Shown: in pieces, positions 59,927 through 64,000 of the stretch
Numbering within the stretch: the first letter of the stretch is position 1
Layout: each line of letters starts with the position of its first letter
Assembly: GCA_023461035.1 (NCBI GenBank)
Contig: JAEWOD010000035.1
Location: forward strand, 228,221-292,220
DNA from: Bacteroidota bacterium
GTDB taxonomy: Bacteria; Bacteroidota; Bacteroidia; Flavobacteriales; Weeksellaceae
Length of the DNA stretch: 64,000 nt
Direction of reading: 5' to 3'
Position numbers and translations under genes: made by a program
Notes under the pieces: generated by a model
What the model saw: the letters and a program-made list of their open reading frames with translations, nothing else
What the model was told of the DNA's origin: nothing
Databases searched by the model: none

Positions 59927-60469
59927 TTATTGAGTATTGAGTAATAACTCCTTTATTTTCTGTAGCTCAAAATTATTGACTACATAAGTTTGACTCCATT
60001 TGTTATTTAAATGCATACTGAAAACAACTCTGGTTCCATAAAGACCATAAGAATCGTCCGTAAAATCAGAATGGCCGGGAAAAAGGTTCAATAAACCAAG
60101 AGCATTTCGCTTTAAAGATTTAAAAAAAGATGGTTTCTTTCCATCGTCATCCAAAACCTTTAGCTTAAACAAATATTTTCCTAATGTTGTTCCCAAAAGC
60201 GCTTCAAATACAGCTCCTGTTACAATAACAAGCAGAACTGAAATCAGCAATGCTTTGAACCAATGGATATTCAGTAAAAAATATAATATCAGAAAATACG
60301 GTGTTATGTCGATTAATTTGGCAAAAAACCGTTCAACTCCTTTTTCTTTTATAGACGAACTAACCTTAAATTCAAAATCCTTCCTTTCATAAATCCGGTT
60401 TCCGCTTTCATCAAATACTTGTGTCGGCCTTCGGATGGTTTTTATTTCTTTGAGTTCAGAGATTTTCAC
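59927..60469 (-). CDS. RDD family membrane protein (paralogue 3)
   Basis: A 180-aa protein with a GTG start at 60469. It has the RDD layout: Arg-containing first helix, KGVERFFAKLIDITPYFLI, membrane helices (ALLISVLLVIVTGAVFEALL) and GTTLGKYLFKLKVLDD, like the paired proteins at 39459 and 39983, though more diverged. Substrate unknown. It ends a run of four same-strand genes that begins with methylmalonyl-CoA mutase. Confidence 0.8.
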   Translation of the reverse strand: MKISELKEIKTIRRPTQVFDESGNRIYERKDFEFKVSSSIKEKGVERFFAKLIDITPYFLILYFLLNIHWFKALLISVLLVIVTGAVFEALLGTTLGKYLFKLKVLDDDGKKPSFFKSLKRNALGLLNLFPGHSDFTDDSYGLYGTRVVFSMHLNNKWSQTYVVNNFELQKIKELLLNTQ

Positions 60470-60485
60470 GACTGTTTTTGCTGAT

Positions 60486-60995
60486 TTATTTCTTAATCGT
60501 CCAATCCGATTTCTCCGCTTTTTGGATTTTTACCGGATTTTGAAGTTCGAAGAGTTGAGTAATTTGTTTGGAGAAAACCGTATCTATTTTTCCCGGTTTG
60601 TCTACTTTACAAGAAGAAATAACCTCCTTAATTGTTTCAGATTTATCTACGCGATTTATATAAAGTGTTTTTTCTTGAATAATTTCATGATTCCAGAAAT
60701 TACATTGATACTGAAAATAACCATGATACGCCAAAAAAGGCAACAAAGCAAAAATAAATCCGCCAACAAATAACAAGATATTTTGCCATTTTTTTCGGGA
60801 AGATTTAATCGCCAAAATAAACAATCCGTAAAGGGAGGCCGCCGCCAGAAAAACAAGGATTTGCGGAAACCAGGAAGCAAAAACCCGGTCGGTAAACTCC
60901 AATGAAAACCGCTCTCCAAAAAGGAAATACACCACAAACCAAGCTATGAAAACTATACAGAGAAATTTTATGGTATTAGTAAATAATCTAAACAA
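60486..60995 (-). CDS. Unrecognised membrane protein
   Basis: A 169-aa protein I do not recognise. Three hydrophobic segments are visible: FLCIVFIAWFVVYFLF, WFPQILVFLAAASLYGLFIL and ILLFVGGFIFALLPFLAYHGYF, the last preceding a soluble domain with two Cys (QYQCNFWN, VISSCKVDK) and a basic tail (KIQKAEKSDWTIKK). Same strand and tightly packed with the RDD gene (16 nt) and the 61007 gene, so likely one operon. Probably an inner-membrane protein. Confidence 0.8.
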   Translation of the reverse strand: MFRLFTNTIKFLCIVFIAWFVVYFLFGERFSLEFTDRVFASWFPQILVFLAAASLYGLFILAIKSSRKKWQNILLFVGGFIFALLPFLAYHGYFQYQCNFWNHEIIQEKTLYINRVDKSETIKEVISSCKVDKPGKIDTVFSKQITQLFELQNPVKIQKAEKSDWTIKK

Positions 60996-61006
60996 ATTCC
61001 TAGAAA

Positions 61007-61549
61007 TTAAGTGTTTATTAAATTATATTTTTCAAATTGACTTTTCATTAGTTCCAATAGTTTATCATAATTTATATGCAAATGATTTGCGGATATCATA
61101 ATTGGAGAATGATAAAAAGACATATTGGAGGTCATCAGTTTGCGTTTCATAAACGATTTTTGTCTTTTTACATAATCTTCAGGATTTTTAACCACTACCA
61201 AGACAAATCTTTGATTTGCAACTTTTGCTTCATCAATTTTCATAACATCTTCCCATTTTACAAAACCTGCCGAGGTGCCACTTGAATTATCGAAAAAACC
61301 ATTTTTATCGAAATGAATCCCGGTTCTTTTTTGGAATAATTTGTAAATAATGAAAAATAAAAAAAATGAAAATGTGACTAATCCAATAATTCCAACAATA
61401 AATATAGTCGTTTCATTTTGACGTCTAAAATTCAGAAATTGTTGAGGATCTATAATAAACCAAATGCTAAGGCCGATGAAGATCAGACAACCAATAATTA
61501 AATATATTGACTTCTTCATACTCAATGGTATTTTCATCTCTTCATCCAT
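61007..61549 (-). CDS. STM3941-like membrane protein
   Basis: A 180-aa protein resembling the STM3941 family: two close membrane helices near the N-terminus (SIYLIIGCLIFIGLSIWFII; TIFIVGIIGLVTFSFFLFFI), followed by a PH-like domain with IHFDKNGFFDNSS...FVKWEDVMKIDE, as in bacterial PH-domain proteins. Function unknown. It starts 6 nt after the methylmalonyl-CoA mutase gene ends and precedes two other small membrane protein genes. Confidence 0.75.
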   Translation of the reverse strand: MDEEMKIPLSMKKSIYLIIGCLIFIGLSIWFIIDPQQFLNFRRQNETTIFIVGIIGLVTFSFFLFFIIYKLFQKRTGIHFDKNGFFDNSSGTSAGFVKWEDVMKIDEAKVANQRFVLVVVKNPEDYVKRQKSFMKRKLMTSNMSFYHSPIMISANHLHINYDKLLELMKSQFEKYNLINT

Positions 61550-61555
61550 AAAAGC

Positions 61556-63682
61556 CTAATCCTTTAAGAATTGTGTTAAAACCTCAATCGCCGAGTCGGC
61601 CAGATTGGTTCCCGGTCCGAAAATTGCATGGGCTCCGTGCCGGTACAGGAAATCATAATCCTGTCTCGGAATAACTCCACCTACTACGATGAACACATCC
61701 TCTCGACCATATTTTTTCAGTTCTTCCACCACTTCCGGAACCAAAGTTTTATGTCCTGCAGCCAATGAAGAAATCCCCAAAATATGCACATCATTTTCCA
61801 CCGCTTGTTTGGCTACTTCAGCCGGTGTCTGGAAAAGCGGTGCAATATCCACATCAAATCCCATATCGGCATAGCTCGTTGCCACGACTTTTGCACCACG
61901 GTCATGTCCGTCTTGCCCCATTTTGGCAACCATGATTCTCGGTCTTCTTCCAAATTTTTCAGCAAACCGGTCGGCTAATTTTCTGGCTTCTGCAAACGAA
62001 TTATTTTGATTGGCTTCCATAGCATAAACTCCTTGTATACTTCTTGTTTGGGCTTTATGACGACCAAAAACGCTCTCCAACGCATCGGAAATCTCACCCA
62101 AAGTTACACGTCTTCTCGCAGCTTCAATCGACAATTCCAGCAAATTTCCGTTTCCGGATTTCGCCGATTCGGTCAGTTGAGCCAAAATTTCTTTTACTTT
62201 TTCCGAATTTCTTTCGGATTTGATCTTATTCAATCTCGCAATCTGACTTTGTCTGACCGCCGTATTGTCAATTTCCAGAATGTCTAATTCTTCTTGTTTT
62301 AATTTGGATTTATACGAATTCACTCCTACAATTGCATCTTCCCCAATATCGATTTTTGCTTGCTTTTTAGCAGCTGCTTCTTCAATCCGCATTTTTGGAA
62401 TTCCGGCTTCAATCGCTTTGGTCATTCCGCCCAATTCTTTAACTTCACGGATGTATTCCCAAGCTTTTTCCATCATTTCTCCGGTCAAGGCTTCTACCAT
62501 AAAACTTCCCGCCATGGGGTCTGCTGTACGACAAATTTGGGTTTCTTCCTGAATGATTAACTGTGTGTTTCTTGCAATTCGAGCCGAAAAATCAGTTGGC
62601 AAAGCAATGGCTTCGTCCAAAGCATTGGTATGCAAAGATTGAGTTCCACCCAATGCCGCTGCCATGGCTTCGATGGCTGTTCTCGTGATATTGTTGTAGG
62701 GTTCCTGTTCGGTCAGACTCCAACCGGAAGTTTGACAATGCGTTCTGAGCATCAATGATTTGGAACTTTTTGGATTGAATTCTTTCATCATTTCGGCCCA
62801 AATGACTCTTGCCGCACGCATTTTGGCTATTTCCTGGAAATAATTCATCCCAATTGCCCAGAAAAAGGATAACCTCGGTGCGAAATCGTCAATGTTCAAC
62901 CCCGCTTCTAATCCTGTTTTTACATATTCATATCCGTCAGCCAACGTATAAGCCATCTCTAAAACCGGTGTTGCTCCCGCTTCCTGCATGTGATAACCCG
63001 AAATGGAAATCGAATTAAATCTCGGGATATTCTGAGAAGTGTATTCAAAAATATCGGCAATGATTTTCATGGAAGGCGTCGGCGGATAAATATAGGTATT
63101 CCGAACCATGAATTCTTTCAAAATATCGTTCTGAATCGTTCCGCTCAATTGGTTTTGCTGTACGCCCTGCTCTTCTGCCGCCACGATGTAAAATGCCAAA
63201 ATGGGTAAAACCGCACCGTTCATGGTCATGGAAACCGAAATCTGGTCGAGTGGAATTTCATTGAATAAAATTTTCATATCCTCCACCGAATCAATGGCCA
63301 CACCTGCTTTTCCCACATCGCCTACTACTCTTTCGTGGTCAGAATCATATCCGCGGTGCGTCGCCAAATCAAAGGCAACGGATAAACCTTTTTGTCCGGC
63401 GGCTAAATTTCGTTTGTAAAAAGCATTGGATTCTTCGGCAGTGGAGAATCCGGCATATTGGCGAATGGTCCAGGGTTTTCGGACATACATAGTGGTATAT
63501 GGCCCGCGTAAAAAAGGGGCAATCCCGGGAAGATTGATCCGATAAGGGTTCTTTTCCGCATCTTTCTCAGTGTAAGAATCTTTAACATTCAGGCTATCCA
63601 ATTCAAATTCCTCAGCAGCTTTATTTACTAAAACAGTGGGCGATTTGTATGTTAAATTTGAAAAGTCTTTTCGTGATCTCAT
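61556..63682 (-). CDS. scpA: Methylmalonyl-CoA mutase large subunit, B12-dependent
   Basis: A 708-aa adenosylcobalamin-dependent mutase interconverting succinyl-CoA and (R)-methylmalonyl-CoA. The barrel part shows the PWTIRQYAGFSTAEESN substrate segment, and the C-terminal cobalamin-binding domain has GQDGHDRGAKV with the axial His. The small mutA subunit gene is not beside it: upstream is 291 bp of intergenic DNA and downstream are small membrane proteins, so either it acts alone, or its partner is elsewhere. It starts with ATG at 63682. It may drive propionate breakdown or make methylmalonyl-CoA for fatty acid synthesis. Confidence 0.93.
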   Translation of the reverse strand: MRSRKDFSNLTYKSPTVLVNKAAEEFELDSLNVKDSYTEKDAEKNPYRINLPGIAPFLRGPYTTMYVRKPWTIRQYAGFSTAEESNAFYKRNLAAGQKGLSVAFDLATHRGYDSDHERVVGDVGKAGVAIDSVEDMKILFNEIPLDQISVSMTMNGAVLPILAFYIVAAEEQGVQQNQLSGTIQNDILKEFMVRNTYIYPPTPSMKIIADIFEYTSQNIPRFNSISISGYHMQEAGATPVLEMAYTLADGYEYVKTGLEAGLNIDDFAPRLSFFWAIGMNYFQEIAKMRAARVIWAEMMKEFNPKSSKSLMLRTHCQTSGWSLTEQEPYNNITRTAIEAMAAALGGTQSLHTNALDEAIALPTDFSARIARNTQLIIQEETQICRTADPMAGSFMVEALTGEMMEKAWEYIREVKELGGMTKAIEAGIPKMRIEEAAAKKQAKIDIGEDAIVGVNSYKSKLKQEELDILEIDNTAVRQSQIARLNKIKSERNSEKVKEILAQLTESAKSGNGNLLELSIEAARRRVTLGEISDALESVFGRHKAQTRSIQGVYAMEANQNNSFAEARKLADRFAEKFGRRPRIMVAKMGQDGHDRGAKVVATSYADMGFDVDIAPLFQTPAEVAKQAVENDVHILGISSLAAGHKTLVPEVVEELKKYGREDVFIVVGGVIPRQDYDFLYRHGAHAIFGPGTNLADSAIEVLTQFLKD

Positions 63683-63882
63683 TTTTTTAAATGACGTTTA
63701 GATTGCAAATTTACTGCTTTTATAGATTAAGTTTTAAATGTTAATTATTAAGAACCATTTTAGTGTTTTTAACACCTAATTCTTATGGAAAAAACATCAA
63801 ATTAACTGAATGTCGAAATTTTGTTTCCATATCCGCTTAACGACAGAAGCGGAAATAAAAACACAGAAAAAACTGTTAAAAA

Positions 63883-63914
63883 TTTGGGAATTAATAATAT
63901 AATAAATATCTTCG
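63883..63914 (+). promoter_or_regulatory. Bacteroidota -33/-7 promoter
   Basis: TTTG (63883-63886) is followed by a 20-nt spacer and TATCTTCG (63907-63914), one mismatch to TAnnTTTG. It lies about 60 nt before the gene at the right edge. Confidence 0.55.
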
Positions 63915-63973
63915 GGTAGTATTATTCTTATTTAAGTAGGTATTTTTTATTATTAACCTTAAAATTATTTATT

Positions 63974-64000
63974 ATGTCATTTAAAGCTAAATTCAAAGTA
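63974..64000 (+). CDS. Start of a gene cut by the window edge, probable T6SS-type tube protein (Hcp/TssD)
   Basis: Only nine codons are visible: MSFKAKFKV. This N-terminus resembles that of Bacteroidota type VI secretion tube proteins (TssD/Hcp), which often begin MSFxAK. Nine residues are too few to prove it. A consensus-like promoter with a leader of about 55 nt precedes it, which fits a highly expressed protein. Confidence 0.35.

Overview
The window is a chromosomal segment of a bacterium of the Bacteroidota, class Flavobacteriia (order Flavobacteriales; Weeksellaceae or Flavobacteriaceae is my guess, not shown). The evidence is a gliding-motility lipoprotein gene (gldH), several secreted proteins ending in type IX secretion (T9SS) sorting domains, a SusC/SusD pair, promoters of the Bacteroidota form TTTG-N18-20-TAnnTTTG, low GC, and flavobacterial gene neighbourhoods such as ricT-gldH-PBP1A. 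There is one tRNA (Cys), no rRNA, no CRISPR array and no intact insertion sequence.

Layout. 1-6.9 kb: the end of a sugar-phosphate transferase gene (polysaccharide priming), an AAA ATPase, small membrane proteins, lpxH, queD, a ComF-like protein, tRNA-Cys, folB, a HigBA toxin-antitoxin pair and superoxide dismutase. 7-13.6 kb: a beta-lactamase-fold protein, a 3'-5' exonuclease, an unrecognised secreted protein, a CNNM/CBS membrane protein, a fused peptide-type ABC ATPase and nadD. 13.7-20.3 kb: three T9SS-type surface proteins around a membrane-anchored TPR-HTH regulator. 20.3-32.8 kb: mostly housekeeping (pth, a metallo-beta-lactamase-fold hydrolase, ricT-gldH-PBP1A, gltX, an AI-2E-type transporter, ABC-F). 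33.3-39.3 kb: a SusC/SusD pair facing a second TPR-HTH regulator. 39.5-46.7 kb: two RDD proteins, a FAD oxidoreductase and a tandem duplication carrying two secreted zinc metalloproteases and a truncated second oxidoreductase copy. 46.7-51.6 kb: PEP carboxylase, a GH3-family protein and a DUF2797 protein. 51.7-57.3 kb: two secreted beta-propeller-type T9SS proteins and a third TPR-HTH regulator. 57.4-64 kb: a histone-H1-like protein, a DUF445 protein whose 5' end was duplicated around a RelE/ParE toxin-antitoxin pair, small membrane proteins, methylmalonyl-CoA mutase, and at the right edge the first codons of a probable Hcp/TssD-like protein.

The most unusual signals concern genome plasticity. 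(1) The protease/oxidoreductase tandem duplication is mosaic: its flanks are nearly identical while the protease bodies have diverged strongly. It also carries a 189-bp MITE-like element whose empty site survives in the sister copy. (2) A 33-bp palindromic repeat has inserted in frame inside gltX and the ABC-F gene, encoding nearly the same peptide, and supplies the stop codon of an ABC transporter gene. (3) The toxin-antitoxin pair sits between two 113-bp copies of the DUF445 gene start, as expected for insertion with long target duplication. (4) Three TPR-transmembrane-HTH regulators each lie beside genes for surface proteins, and one has helically phased direct repeats just downstream. I found no single locus that is clearly a new multi-gene defence or biosynthetic system.
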